From NCBI GenBank assembly GCA_033961575.1, contig CM066728.1, forward strand, positions 34,100,352-34,164,351: a stretch of DNA of 64,000 nucleotides, read 5' to 3'. Below, piece after piece: positions 62,301 to 64,000 of this stretch (its first letter is position 1; the number at the start of each line of letters is the position of its first letter). The notes under the pieces are model-generated. The model was not told the DNA's origin, searched no databases, and was given only the letters and a program-made list of their open reading frames with translations. Both the position numbers and the translations under genes were made by a program. Source of the stretch: Aselliscus stoliczkanus (taxonomy: Eukaryota; Chordata; Mammalia; Chiroptera; Hipposideridae).

Positions 62301-63628
62301 TCACAACACAATAGCAAAGAGCTGTAGATGGAAAAGAATGAAAATATACAGATGACTAATTAAGCATCTCTCAGAGGAAACAGAATGGATACTCACTACT
62401 TCAGAATATTCCTCAATTCTGACTACAATAAATATAATCACGCCAAAAAGTATTCTTTCATAAAAATTATAGAAGAAATCTGATAATTTAACTTACTATG
62501 TATCACTGGACAACTTCCGAAATATCTTATAAAGAGATTTACATCCAAGGCGGCACTAGAAAGAATTAGTTTCAAAGTTGGGTGCTTTTGCAACAAATCT
62601 CTTAACTTGGTAAGTAAAAAATCACTAAATCGATCCCTTTCATGTACTTCATCCTGCAGCAAACAAAAATAAAATCATGGAACAATTAAAACATTACGGA
62701 TGACTAAGTCTTTAAAATTATGAAGCTGTTGGTTTTACACTAATTCAAATTAAATGTGGATAAGGCCAATCAGTATTAGTGAAAATTTTGTATTATGGAC
62801 AATTCAGAAAAAAATCAGACATTAACAACCTACTGCGGGTTGCTGGTCTTTTTTCTTTTTTTCACAGAATATGAAACCACACAAACTAAATTCTGAATTA
62901 GTGAAGTCTAATTTAAGATACTTTTAATATATACAAAATCTATTTAAATATGCTTCTGTTAACATCAGGGCTCAAAAGTATCCTTTGGTTTGAATACACA
63001 GAACTAACAAGTTTCCAAAAGCTGCTCATTACAAGTTTATAAAACTTAATCTAATTTTTTTCAGACACAAACTGGATAAAAGCTTATAATTCTTTAATAA
63101 GATAGCAATTCATCTACTTCTTCATCGACTCCTAATTTAGGAACTTAACCACAAAGCTAAATGATTATAAAGTATGCCCTAAGGTTGGGAAATACATATT
63201 AGTTAAAGGAGGAATCAGACGACTAAGCATACACAAAAAAAACTTTCACCATTCTGGAAAACTCTAAGTACATGCATGTATCAGCTTCATATATAAAAAA
63301 GCACTACCTACTTATTTTCACTTGTAAAACCTGATGGTAAGAGTACCTTTATTTAATACAAAATATTTATTTATAATTAATTATAGAAAATAAAAAGTAA
63401 CTTCATTATAACAGCCTGTTCAAAAAAACAAATTAGTTCTCACTTATAATTTATTCCAAAAATGTAGTTATGTATTGAAATTTTAAGCAATCTGAGTTAT
63501 ATGGCAAATTCAGCAATACTCTTACCACAATAACATGTGTCACAGTTGACAATGTACTATCTCCTGCCATCAATGTACGAAGCAATACCCCATTAGTGCA
63601 AAATGTCAGAAGTGTCTTTGGAGAAACC
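17863..63628 (-). CDS. YTHDC2: YTHDC2, 3'-5' RNA helicase and m6A reader (24 coding exons; 5' part outside the window)
   Basis: Twenty-four exons with AG/GT borders join in one frame to 1,150 codons and a TGA at 17863-17865. The protein is recognised from its order of parts: DEVH helicase core, two ankyrin repeats between the helicase lobes, QRKGRAGR motif VI, HA2/OB-fold region, Ser/Pro-rich linker, and YTH domain. Numbering here counts back from the human length of 1,430 residues, which puts Trp1310 and Trp1360 at the known m6A-cage positions. Known roles of the family: it binds N6-methyladenosine RNA, unwinds RNA 3'-5' with ATP, contacts XRN1 through the ankyrin insert, and acts with MEIOC (and RBM46) to move germ cells from mitosis into meiosis; it is mainly cytoplasmic. 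Every frame and splice site I checked is intact, so this is a functional gene and not a retrocopy. Missing here: promoter, R3H domain and helicase motifs I/Ia. Confidence 0.97.
17944..19174 (-). other. YTHDC2 last intron
   Basis: AT-rich; contains an A-rich tract and, at 18520-18690, a plus-strand MIR ('tagctgtgtgacctcaggca', then the 'aaaattgggctaataa' tail). Nothing else recognised. Confidence 0.75.
18520..18690 (+). repeat. MIR SINE remnant
   Basis: 'tagctgtgtgacctcaggca' is the conserved MIR core, followed by the diverged 'ctcagttt...aaaatgggg' block. Confidence 0.75.
19175..19357 (-). CDS. YTHDC2: YTHDC2 window exon 23: YTH domain, second part
   Basis: 183 nt, residues 1344-1404, phase 0 both ends. 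QDWGSAGLGGVFKVEWI carries Trp1360 and Leu1365 of the pocket; LPFQFAHHLLNPWNDNKKV and ISRDGQ finish the YTH core. Confidence 0.97.
19795..19985 (-). repeat. LINE-1 3'UTR remnant
   Basis: Antisense L1 3'UTR words such as 'attagtttcaggtgtataaa' and 'gctgtactttacatcctgtg'. Confidence 0.7.
19989..20114. mobile_element. Tc1/mariner-like MITE, inserted between LINE-1 pieces
   Basis: Ends are inverted: left aggtgccaaaaaaatgta, right tacattttattttggcacc. About 126 bp, AT-rich middle. The LINE-1 3'UTR lies on both sides, so the element seems to have inserted into or next to it. The TG microsatellite starts just beyond its right end. Confidence 0.7.
20116..20175. repeat. (TG)n microsatellite, then (CATA)-like run
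   Basis: About 60 bp of TG interrupted once by 'ggggtg', followed by CATA/TACA repeats to about 20207. Confidence 0.95.
20215..20730 (-). repeat. LINE-1 ORF2 C-terminus and 3'UTR
   Basis: Minus-strand frame 20521-20718 reads IKKLWYIYTMEYYSAIKRNE then TTWMDLEDIMLSEMSQTEKD, the end of L1 ORF2p. 20215-20520 is the 3'UTR. Lies in YTHDC2 intron 22 in the same orientation as the gene. Confidence 0.88.
21051..21254 (-). CDS. YTHDC2: YTHDC2 window exon 22: YTH domain, first part
   Basis: 204 nt, residues 1276-1343, phase 0 both ends. After SKSPSPRPN comes the YTH start RYFIMKSSNLRNLEISQQKG, then GIWSTTPSNERKLNRAFW and VYLVFSVQGSGHFQ. Trp1310 in GIWSTT is one wall of the m6A pocket. Confidence 0.97.
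22895..23012 (+). mobile_element. Short tRNA-headed SINE
   Basis: tggccagcgagtggcgctg head, box B ggttcgggtcccacatatg, tail ccctcaag plus (AAAAAC)n. Flanking duplication around 'accttgcaa' / 'aacttgcaa'. Confidence 0.88.
24868..24973 (-). mobile_element. Short tRNA-headed SINE, antisense
   Basis: T-tract, gagggcagtgtcactggccc, ends cactcggccggcc. Perfect TSD caaccacaaaatttct on both sides. Confidence 0.93.
25131..25242 (+). mobile_element. Short tRNA-headed SINE
   Basis: gggccggccaagtggcgcgg head, A-tail about 19. Perfect TSD aaattaaaaacactt. Confidence 0.93.
26568..26748 (-). CDS. YTHDC2: YTHDC2 window exon 21: Ser/Pro-rich low-complexity linker
   Basis: 181 nt, residues 1215-1275. It holds KSPSPAVHPPQKYKD, SSVKSTDSSSYPSPC and ASPSPPSSGK: a disordered, proline-directed phosphorylation-type linker tethering the YTH domain. 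The acceptor (ctcaag) has no strong pyrimidine tract and could shift by two bases, but only this choice keeps the frame. Confidence 0.93.
26987..27100 (+). mobile_element. Short tRNA-headed SINE
   Basis: gggcgagccaagtggcacag head, box B ggttcggtaccacatatga, A-rich tail. TSD aaaacaatcgacaa on both sides. Confidence 0.92.
27205..27300 (+). repeat. MIR remnant
   Basis: 'actaggtatgtgatcctgag' followed by caagtctcttaaattatctg, the MIR core. Confidence 0.65.
27478..27690. repeat. DNA-transposon remnant (Tigger-like or similar)
   Basis: 'gtgagtactcacttaacatc', 'gaaaccaattttaccatagg', 'ctaattatataagcaagagt' recall an old mammalian cut-and-paste element. The exact family is not certain. Confidence 0.4.
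29299..29338. repeat. (TG)20 microsatellite
   Basis: Pure TG tract of about 40 bp, followed by GGATGT units and a (CA/TA) run to 29401. Confidence 0.95.
30342..30384. repeat. (GAAT)n microsatellite
   Basis: Ten or so GAAT/GATGAAT units; L2-type elements often end in this way, but no L2 body is seen to the left. Confidence 0.85.
30849..31141 (-). CDS. YTHDC2: YTHDC2 window exon 20: helix plus Ser-rich linker
   Basis: 293 nt, the largest exon here, residues 1118-1215. AASLLLQLRQKWHSLFLRRM and a second helix (VDEATIRAIIAVLSTEEQ) close the helicase part. A Ser/Asn-rich linker follows (SSWRSNNSRKSSADTEFSDE). Donor AG|gtaaat. Confidence 0.95.
31490..32060 (-). repeat. LINE2/CR1-like remnant
   Basis: 'gccagatatagacttgggag', 'ttatcaatgcataaatggct' and 'ggacaatgttggccttagca' are antisense words of the same family. 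Confidence 0.45.
32531..32640 (-). CDS. YTHDC2: YTHDC2 window exon 19: acidic linker
   Basis: 110 nt, residues 1081-1117. The acidic, Ser-rich stretch DSSDSEMED is followed by LATLKLDEWINFKLEPE. Asp-Ser/Glu runs of this kind are common casein-kinase-2 sites, but that is inference. Donor gtaagt. Confidence 0.94.
32810..33690 (+). repeat. Old LINE-1 ORF2 remnant
   Basis: 'ccaattccttgaaaaggcta', 'gaattccagaataccaagtc' and 'aataaattctccttagtcca' match the L1 reverse-transcriptase layout, heavily mutated. In YTHDC2 intron 18. Confidence 0.55.
33850..34775 (+). repeat. LINE2/CR1-like remnant, ORF2 C-terminal part to 3' tail
   Basis: 'tctcaaacttaacatgtcta' (the coding block that reads like LKLNMSKT in this clade), 'atcatgtcactcccttacct', and the 3' tail 'gcacaataaatatttgctga' give one plus-strand element almost to its end. 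Confidence 0.65.
34780..35120 (+). repeat. LINE-1 3' remnant (weak)
   Basis: 'ggaaacaattaagatgtcca' and 'tacagccattaacataaaat' recall L1 ORF2 3' sequence. Short and diverged. Confidence 0.4.
35121..35335 (-). other. End of YTHDC2 intron 18
   Basis: AT-rich, nothing recognised. Confidence 0.6.
35336..35531 (-). CDS. YTHDC2: YTHDC2 window exon 18: OB-fold, second part
   Basis: 196 nt, residues 1016-1080. PTDWLIYDEMTRAHRIANIR is the 'wlvY.e......y.r..t' strand pair, followed by CCSAVTPVTVLVFCGPARLA. It ends SSFR plus the first base of the Ala1081 codon. Confidence 0.95.
35874..36079 (-). CDS. YTHDC2: YTHDC2 window exon 17: OB-fold, first part
   Basis: 206 nt, residues 947-1015. FVRARGGGDIRDVN, then NWAVVKAALVAGMYPNLVHV, GPKEKKVRFHPTSVL: the GlyRich 'aG.ypnva' and 'v..HPsSvl' strands of the OB-fold. 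Donor after AAA AAG. Confidence 0.95.
36080..37120 (-). other. YTHDC2 intron 16
   Basis: About 1 kb of AT-rich unique-looking DNA. No repeat recognised. Confidence 0.6.
37121..37247 (-). CDS. YTHDC2: YTHDC2 window exon 16: HA2 end
   Basis: 127 nt, residues 905-946: AWQKARSDGWERAFC, NFLSQATMEIIIGMRTQL, then LGQLRAS. This is the 'FC..nfLs...m..i...r.QL' block of DEAH helicases. Donor after TCA G. Confidence 0.95.
37390..37915 (+). repeat. Old LINE-1 3' end, itself split by another LINE-1 tail
   Basis: 'aactgggggttgccagcagt', 'tggtgactatagttaataac' and, after the insert, 'cttaaaagttctcatcacaa' form one plus-strand L1 3' end. Confidence 0.75.
37598..37729 (-). mobile_element. Short LINE-1 3' fragment nested in the older LINE-1
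   Basis: Begins with the T-tract 'ttttctaaataaaa' and reads L1 3'UTR in antisense. It is flanked by a 14-bp target duplication with one mismatch, agagagtagatctt at 37584-37597 and agagagtcgatctt at 37730-37743. Confidence 0.8.
38233..38349 (+). mobile_element. Short tRNA-headed SINE
   Basis: gggccggccgagtggcgcg head; A-rich tail. TSD gaaattgggatttcta on both sides. Confidence 0.93.
38350..39376 (-). other. Rest of YTHDC2 intron 15
   Basis: AT-rich, holds the (CATA)n run at 39111-39150. Otherwise nothing recognised. Confidence 0.6.
39111..39150. repeat. (CATA)10 microsatellite
   Basis: About ten perfect CATA units. Confidence 0.95.
39377..39649 (-). CDS. YTHDC2: YTHDC2 window exon 15: HA2 (ratchet) domain
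   Basis: 273 nt, residues 814-904, phase 0 at both ends. It holds LTELGYHLADLPVEPHLGKM, LTIACTLAYRDPFVLP and FSDHMALLRAFQ, signatures of the helicase-associated HA2 domain. Confidence 0.96.
39650..39969 (-). other. YTHDC2 intron 14
   Basis: 320 bp of AT-rich DNA, nothing recognised. Confidence 0.7.
39970..40089 (-). CDS. YTHDC2: YTHDC2 window exon 14: winged helix and start of HA2
   Basis: 120 nt, residues 774-813, exactly 40 codons, phase 0 at both ends. It reads ELCLHTKLLAP...IADFLMKAPEPPP...AVQMLK, matching the winged-helix segment of DEAH helicases (...FL..pP....v..A...L). Donor gttggt. Confidence 0.95.
40190..40390 (+). repeat. LINE-1 3' tail
   Basis: 'atacagcatagggaatatag', 'ggatcacttcataaattata', 'ctatgctgtatacttgaaac': L1 3' end, then A-rich. 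Confidence 0.7.
40685..41260 (-). repeat. LINE2/CR1-like 3' end
   Basis: Starts with the antisense 3' tail 'attcaacaaatatttaagtg', then 'ctacgcagaagggatagcac' and 'taagaattttgtattttatt', following the same layout as the 4.0 and 60 kb copies. Confidence 0.55.
41829..41934 (-). CDS. YTHDC2: YTHDC2 window exon 13: end of motif VI and start of HA2
   Basis: 106 nt, residues 738-773: completes GRAGR, then CRPGICFRLFSRLRFQNM and FQTPELLRMPLQ, the usual 'G.CyRLy...pEi.R..L' block. Donor gtagaa. Confidence 0.95.
42020..42200 (+). repeat. MIR remnant
   Basis: 'ggactcagttatctcattta' with 'taaagtgagactcataa' is the MIR 3' core. Confidence 0.7.
42580..43640 (+). repeat. LINE2/CR1-like remnant, ORF2 part
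   Basis: 'caatggcaccaccatccaca' and 'tgaatgacatccttgactcc' are recognisable coding blocks of the clade; the copy lies in the same direction as 33850-34775. Confidence 0.6.
43650..45033 (-). other. Rest of YTHDC2 intron 12
   Basis: AT-rich. 44140-44860 looks like a minus-strand L1 3' remnant ('caatttacactcccatcagc', 'aatgttaatctgataagcaa'). The remainder is unassigned. Confidence 0.5.
45034..45116 (-). CDS. YTHDC2: YTHDC2 window exon 12: first half of motif VI
   Basis: 83 nt, residues 711-737, KSFDALNFVTML...WISKASAIQRKG. Motif VI (QRKGRAGR, 734-741) is split by the intron inside Arg738. Donor gtaatg. Confidence 0.95.
45117..46994 (-). other. YTHDC2 intron 11
   Basis: 1.9 kb, AT-rich. 46600-46700 resembles the antisense L2 tail ('cactgaagatacaacaatga'). 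A short (CATA) run adjoins the exon 11 donor. Otherwise nothing recognised. Confidence 0.55.
46995..47075 (-). CDS. YTHDC2: YTHDC2 window exon 11: motif V
   Basis: 81 nt, residues 684-710, phase 0 at both ends. It encodes ILSTNIAETSITVNDV (motif V) and the beta-hairpin start VFVIDSGKVKE. The donor gtatgtatgtatg lies inside a short (catacata)n run. Confidence 0.96.
47163..47250 (-). CDS. YTHDC2: YTHDC2 window exon 10: RecA2, before motif V
   Basis: 88 nt, residues 654-683, YQVFMLHSNMQTSDQKKVL then NPPAGVRKI. This is the conserved LHS...Q..VF.PPxGxRKI block of DEAH helicases. Only 79 bases separate it from the exon upstream. Confidence 0.95.
47330..47426 (-). CDS. YTHDC2: YTHDC2 window exon 9: motif IV
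   Basis: 97 nt, residues 622-653. AILIFLPGYDEI is the motif IV strand of DEAH helicases (LxFLxGxxEI). It ends ADSTH plus AG of the next Arg codon. Donor gtaaga. Confidence 0.95.
47674..47852 (-). CDS. YTHDC2: YTHDC2 window exon 8: link from ankyrin insert to RecA2
   Basis: 179 nt, residues 562-621. It contains LEFGNLDESSLVQ, an acidic linker (SAEDRELLKAYHHSFDDEKV), then the helix DLDLIMHLLYNICHSCDA that opens RecA2. Acceptor is a T-tract ending ttag; donor G|gtaaat. Confidence 0.95.
48030..48835 (+). repeat. Old LINE-1 ORF2 C-terminus and 3' end
   Basis: 'caaaaccacaaggagatacc', 'aatggataaacaagctgtgg' and 'gtggttgcttaaagctgggg' in the right order; frames are broken. In YTHDC2 intron 7, antisense to the gene. 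Confidence 0.8.
48840..50069 (-). other. Rest of YTHDC2 intron 7
   Basis: AT-rich, with the SINE at 49232-49340; the remainder shows nothing recognised. Confidence 0.55.
49232..49340 (-). mobile_element. Short tRNA-headed SINE, antisense to plus strand
   Basis: gagtgcagtgtcactggccc and ccactcggccgggcgc. Diverged TSD aaggtccatttta / aagatccatttta. Confidence 0.9.
50070..50135 (-). CDS. YTHDC2: YTHDC2 window exon 7: second ankyrin repeat
   Basis: 66 nt, the smallest exon, residues 541-561, reading MALDWAKHFGQTEIVDLLES, the ankyrin helix pair (xALDWAxxxG, then xxIVxLL). Acceptor ttggcag; donor gtaaaa after TAC AG. Confidence 0.95.
50350..50476 (-). CDS. YTHDC2: YTHDC2 window exon 6: ankyrin repeats
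   Basis: 127 nt, residues 498-540. It contains ATALMVAAGRGFSSQVEQLI and SMGADVHSKASNGW, the classic ankyrin pattern (TALMVAA, then a helix, then GADVH). In the family this insert contacts the 5'-3' exonuclease XRN1. It ends inside the Trp540 codon (TG|gtaaat). Confidence 0.95.
50477..51117 (-). other. Start of YTHDC2 intron 5, unassigned
   Basis: AT-rich, no repeat recognised. Confidence 0.55.
51118..51200. mobile_element. Mariner-type MITE, second copy
   Basis: Left arm 'ttggaaaagtcatgatgcat', right arm 'atacatcatgacgtttacaa', ends gggttgtt / aacaaccc, with TA outside both ends. Same family as 5617-5696; the arms have more mismatches. Confidence 0.85.
51455..51565 (-). mobile_element. Short tRNA-headed SINE, antisense
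   Basis: T-tract of 17, gagggcagtgtcactggccc, ends cggccggccc. Perfect TSD aggcattctattt. Confidence 0.94.
51790..52322 (+). mobile_element. MaLR-type solo LTR remnant
   Basis: Solo long terminal repeat of an old non-autonomous endogenous retrovirus family, by its layout: 'gccagctgctacatcctggg', 'aacagccatgtgagtgagcc' and the 3' words 'ttaggttgctaagtttgaga' and 'gcagcaatagatgactagca'. No retroviral coding sequence remains. Confidence 0.7.
52422..52565 (+). mobile_element. VES-like bat SINE variant
   Basis: ggggctgccaagtggctcag head, then 'tggttaagagctcactcaag' and a tail rich in 'agctgctgctgagctacca', ending in an A-tract. TSD aaagaaacctatg on both sides. Unlike the other SINEs its head lacks the box B 'ggttcggtcccac'. 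Confidence 0.75.
52590..53050 (+). repeat. LINE-1 3' end with a tandem duplication
   Basis: 'gggggaggagggttgtcact', 'gtacacttgaagctgatgtt' are L1 3' words, ending in an A-rich tail at about 53050. Confidence 0.6.
52806..52864. repeat. Perfect 30-bp tandem duplication
   Basis: The 29-bp string starting ataatactgtatgccaact occurs at 52806-52834 and, after one C, again at 52836-52864 with no mismatch. Confidence 0.95.
53050..54490 (-). other. Unassigned part of YTHDC2 intron 5
   Basis: AT-rich. Holds a direct repeat of 'aaacctaatttgaaaaa' near 54349 and 54390. No repeat family recognised. Confidence 0.5.
54495..54608 (+). mobile_element. Short tRNA-headed SINE (left member of an inverted pair)
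   Basis: gggcctgccgagtggcgcgg head, A-tail; TSD aaaagttttat. Confidence 0.93.
54661..54777 (-). mobile_element. Short tRNA-headed SINE (right member of an inverted pair)
   Basis: T-tract, gagggcagtgtcactggccc, ends ccactcggccggccc. TSD tcaaacaatattttt. Only about 50 bp from the plus-strand SINE. Confidence 0.93.
54836..54992. repeat. Tigger-like DNA-transposon MITE
   Basis: Ends are inverted: left 'aaaaccttggattatgagta', right 'ctcgcaaaccaaggttatta'. The body 'aacatggtaaacaaatgatg' matches an old mammalian cut-and-paste element. Confidence 0.6.
55008..55190 (+). repeat. DNA-transposon end (Tigger/MER-type)
   Basis: 'atataagggacttaagcatt', 'gggtcctggaaccaaccccc' and 'aactgtagttaagttttggg' are typical of one old mammalian element end. 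Confidence 0.5.
55230..55500 (-). repeat. LINE2/CR1-like remnant
   Basis: 'gacagcattccaggcataga', 'tggcaatgtgccagaacata' and 'aacagcaagaaggtaacagt', as in the other antisense copies. Confidence 0.5.
55716..56147 (+). mobile_element. Long composite SINE, 84 bases from YTHDC2 exon 5
   Basis: Head gggccagcagagtggcgtgt, tandem core shorter than in the 8.7 kb copy, VES-like tail, A-tail. TSD gtaacacata on both sides. It ends only 84 bases from the exon end, on the intron side after its donor. Confidence 0.92.
56231..56366 (-). CDS. YTHDC2: YTHDC2 window exon 5: helical segment before ankyrin repeats
   Basis: 136 nt, residues 453-497, including NCLEPWLIKEMD and IWLHKDVDAFAQVFHLILTENVS. The helix pair packs before the ankyrin repeats. 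The acceptor (tttaaaag) is weak by eye but the frame is continuous on both sides. The 5.75 kb intron downstream is the longest on this side of the gene and full of repeats. Confidence 0.93.
56530..57071. mobile_element. Rearranged mariner remnant: two inverted copies of the 3' end around a transposase fragment
   Basis: Left arm 56530-56694 and right arm 56912-57071 are inverted copies, ending aaggtatgatcaaa and tttgatcatacctt. Between and into the left arm, minus-strand frame 56599-56916 reads as the C-terminal third of a mariner transposase: LYYDNAPCHASLLVRQLL, PHPPCSPDLALCDFW, FPKVKMTMKNKHFESIQ. The catalytic pair D...D is spaced 32 residues, where mariners have 34. The N-terminal domains are gone. 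It sits in YTHDC2 intron 4. Confidence 0.85.
57185..57350. repeat. MER5-like DNA-transposon remnant (hAT-Charlie)
   Basis: 'cagtgattctctcttctaac', 'tgcacatcagaggaaccatc', 'ggagctcttaagacactgaa' and 'caggtcccacctcagagttg' follow the MER5 layout. Confidence 0.7.
57351..58271 (-). other. Unassigned part of YTHDC2 intron 4
   Basis: AT-rich, nothing recognised. Confidence 0.55.
58272..58420 (-). CDS. YTHDC2: YTHDC2 window exon 4: acidic linker before the ankyrin insert
   Basis: 149 nt, residues 403-452, including TLTEWYSAQ, SQRQRTVPN and the acidic run EYDLLDDGGD. This stretch links RecA1 to the ankyrin module and looks partly disordered. Donor gtaagg, phase 0 at its end. Confidence 0.94.
58421..59542 (-). 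other. YTHDC2 intron 3
   Basis: AT-rich. 58700-58990 is a minus-strand MIR remnant ('ttgtccaaggccatatagat'). Otherwise nothing recognised. Confidence 0.55.
58880..58985 (-). repeat. MIR remnant
   Basis: 'tttgtccaaggccatataga' followed by 'ggaatcaaactctgaagcca', the antisense MIR core. Confidence 0.65.
59543..59650 (-). CDS. YTHDC2: YTHDC2 window exon 3: end of RecA1
   Basis: 108 nt, residues 367-402, starting I-QGRPFEVKEMF, the 'GRxFPV'-like strand after motif III in DEAH helicases, and ending in a Lys/Glu-rich helix (KYKKEKQR). Donor gtaagc after CGA G; acceptor tttag. Confidence 0.95.
59860..61390 (-). repeat. LINE2/CR1-like remnant, the longest copy here
   Basis: Begins with the antisense 3' tail ('tgtttggcattatgacgggc'), then 'cctctgacttcttgaaactt', 'agttttagacatgtcaaatg' (near 60772), 'gcaagagacatagattttgt' and 'tcaattgtgggatcagatca'. 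It fills most of YTHDC2 intron 2, same direction as the gene. Confidence 0.55.
61440..62110 (+). repeat. Old LINE-1 3' remnant
   Basis: 'acaaggatgttcattacaac', 'atccaaaaataaagtaatag' and 'catggacaaggtgaaaaagg', in the order of an L1 3' end. Confidence 0.6.
62497..62653 (-). CDS. YTHDC2: YTHDC2 window exon 2: DEVH (motif II) and motif III
   Basis: 157 nt, residues 315-366. It opens exactly on DEVH, the Walker B/DEAH-box motif (315-318). Motif III reads SSAAL (346-350), so the usual SAT is SAA. It ends inside an Ile codon (CAT A|gtaagt) that the next exon completes. Acceptor ctgcag, phase 0. Confidence 0.96.
62654..63525 (-). other. YTHDC2 intron 1 of the window
   Basis: AT-rich, no repeat recognised. 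Confidence 0.6.
63526..63628 (-). CDS. YTHDC2: YTHDC2 window exon 1: helicase motif Ib region
   Basis: 103 nt, residues about 281-314. It encodes a stretch with TNGVLLR, the TxGxLLR motif of DEAH helicases, and ends in HVIV, the strand leading into motif II. The acceptor is a T-rich tract ending aaag; the donor is gtaaga. The first base completes a codon from the exon beyond the window edge. Confidence 0.94.
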
Positions 63629-64000
63629 CTTTAAAAAAAAAATCAAAATAACATGCAGAATTACAAATGGTATATGTAACTAAAACATGATCACATTAAA
63701 TGTTAGTCTCATATGTACTTCTAACAAATGTTAAAGTTACTAATAGTAGCGTACTGGTATGTATGCTTTATTAGCAAACTTATGTGAAATGTATTTTACG
63801 TCTGACGACCTCATAAATGTTTTTATTCCTAACAGCCTTTAATTAATTAAATGATTATTTTTTAAAGGACCATAAATAGATTTTTTTAAATATCTTAAAT
63901 ATTTTTTGCTTGAGAATAAACAAGCATACCATAAAAGAGATAAGCTTTTTGAATCACTATATCCAAACTACTGAGAGCAAAGAAATAGTACTACTCATGA
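63629..64000 (-). other. YTHDC2 intron upstream of window exon 1 (partial)
   Basis: AT-rich. No exon with the expected upstream coding sequence (the IGYQIRLES-type block) is visible before the edge, so it lies beyond the window. Confidence 0.7.

Noticed and set aside
17863..63628. YTHDC2 as a processed pseudogene
   Set aside because: Introns with GT/AG borders separate every exon and the frame is continuous for 1,150 codons.

Overview
The window is nuclear DNA of a mammal, almost certainly a bat. It is AT-rich, has spliced genes with GT/AG introns, and carries LINE-1, LINE2-like, MIR, MaLR LTR and DNA-transposon remnants. It also holds many young tRNA-headed SINEs whose head starts 'gggccggcc' and ends '...gacactgccctc' before an A-tail, plus two VES-type bat SINEs. 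The SINE types suggest a horseshoe-bat-like (rhinolophoid) lineage. That placement is inferred from remembered repeat families, not from a search.

The only protein-coding gene I can support is YTHDC2, on the minus strand, running from about 63.6 kb down to about 16.2 kb. I placed 24 coding exons with explicit splice junctions. They join in frame without a break into 1,150 codons plus a stop. Counted back from the 1,430-residue length of human YTHDC2, they cover about residues 281-1430. The 5' part (R3H domain, helicase motifs I and Ia, promoter, first exons) lies beyond the right edge. The visible protein has the rest of the DEAH-type RecA1 domain (DEVH; motif III reads SAA), two ankyrin repeats set between the helicase lobes, RecA2 with QRKGRAGR, the HA2 and OB-fold region, a Ser/Pro-rich linker, and a C-terminal YTH domain with Trp1310 and Trp1360 at the m6A-pocket positions. 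One polypeptide therefore joins an m6A reader to a 3'-5' RNA helicase.

Layout. About 1-15.8 kb is gene-free downstream flank: LINE2-like copies, a 5'-complete but 3'-truncated LINE-1 on the minus strand (9.9-14.3 kb) split by a young 470-bp SINE, other SINEs, a mariner MITE, and unrecognised unique sequence. About 16.2-17.9 kb is the YTHDC2 3'UTR. From 17.9 to 63.6 kb exons alternate with introns filled by LINE-1 and LINE2-like fragments and SINE copies in both orientations. These introns also hold several fold-back structures, the most striking a mariner remnant with 160-bp inverted arms at 56.5-57.1 kb.

I found no second gene, RNA gene, CRISPR array or operon, and no undescribed gene system. 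The most unusual features are the fold-back transposon remnants inside YTHDC2 introns, a long antisense reading frame shared by the three long SINE copies, and the modular head-plus-tail make-up of the SINE family.
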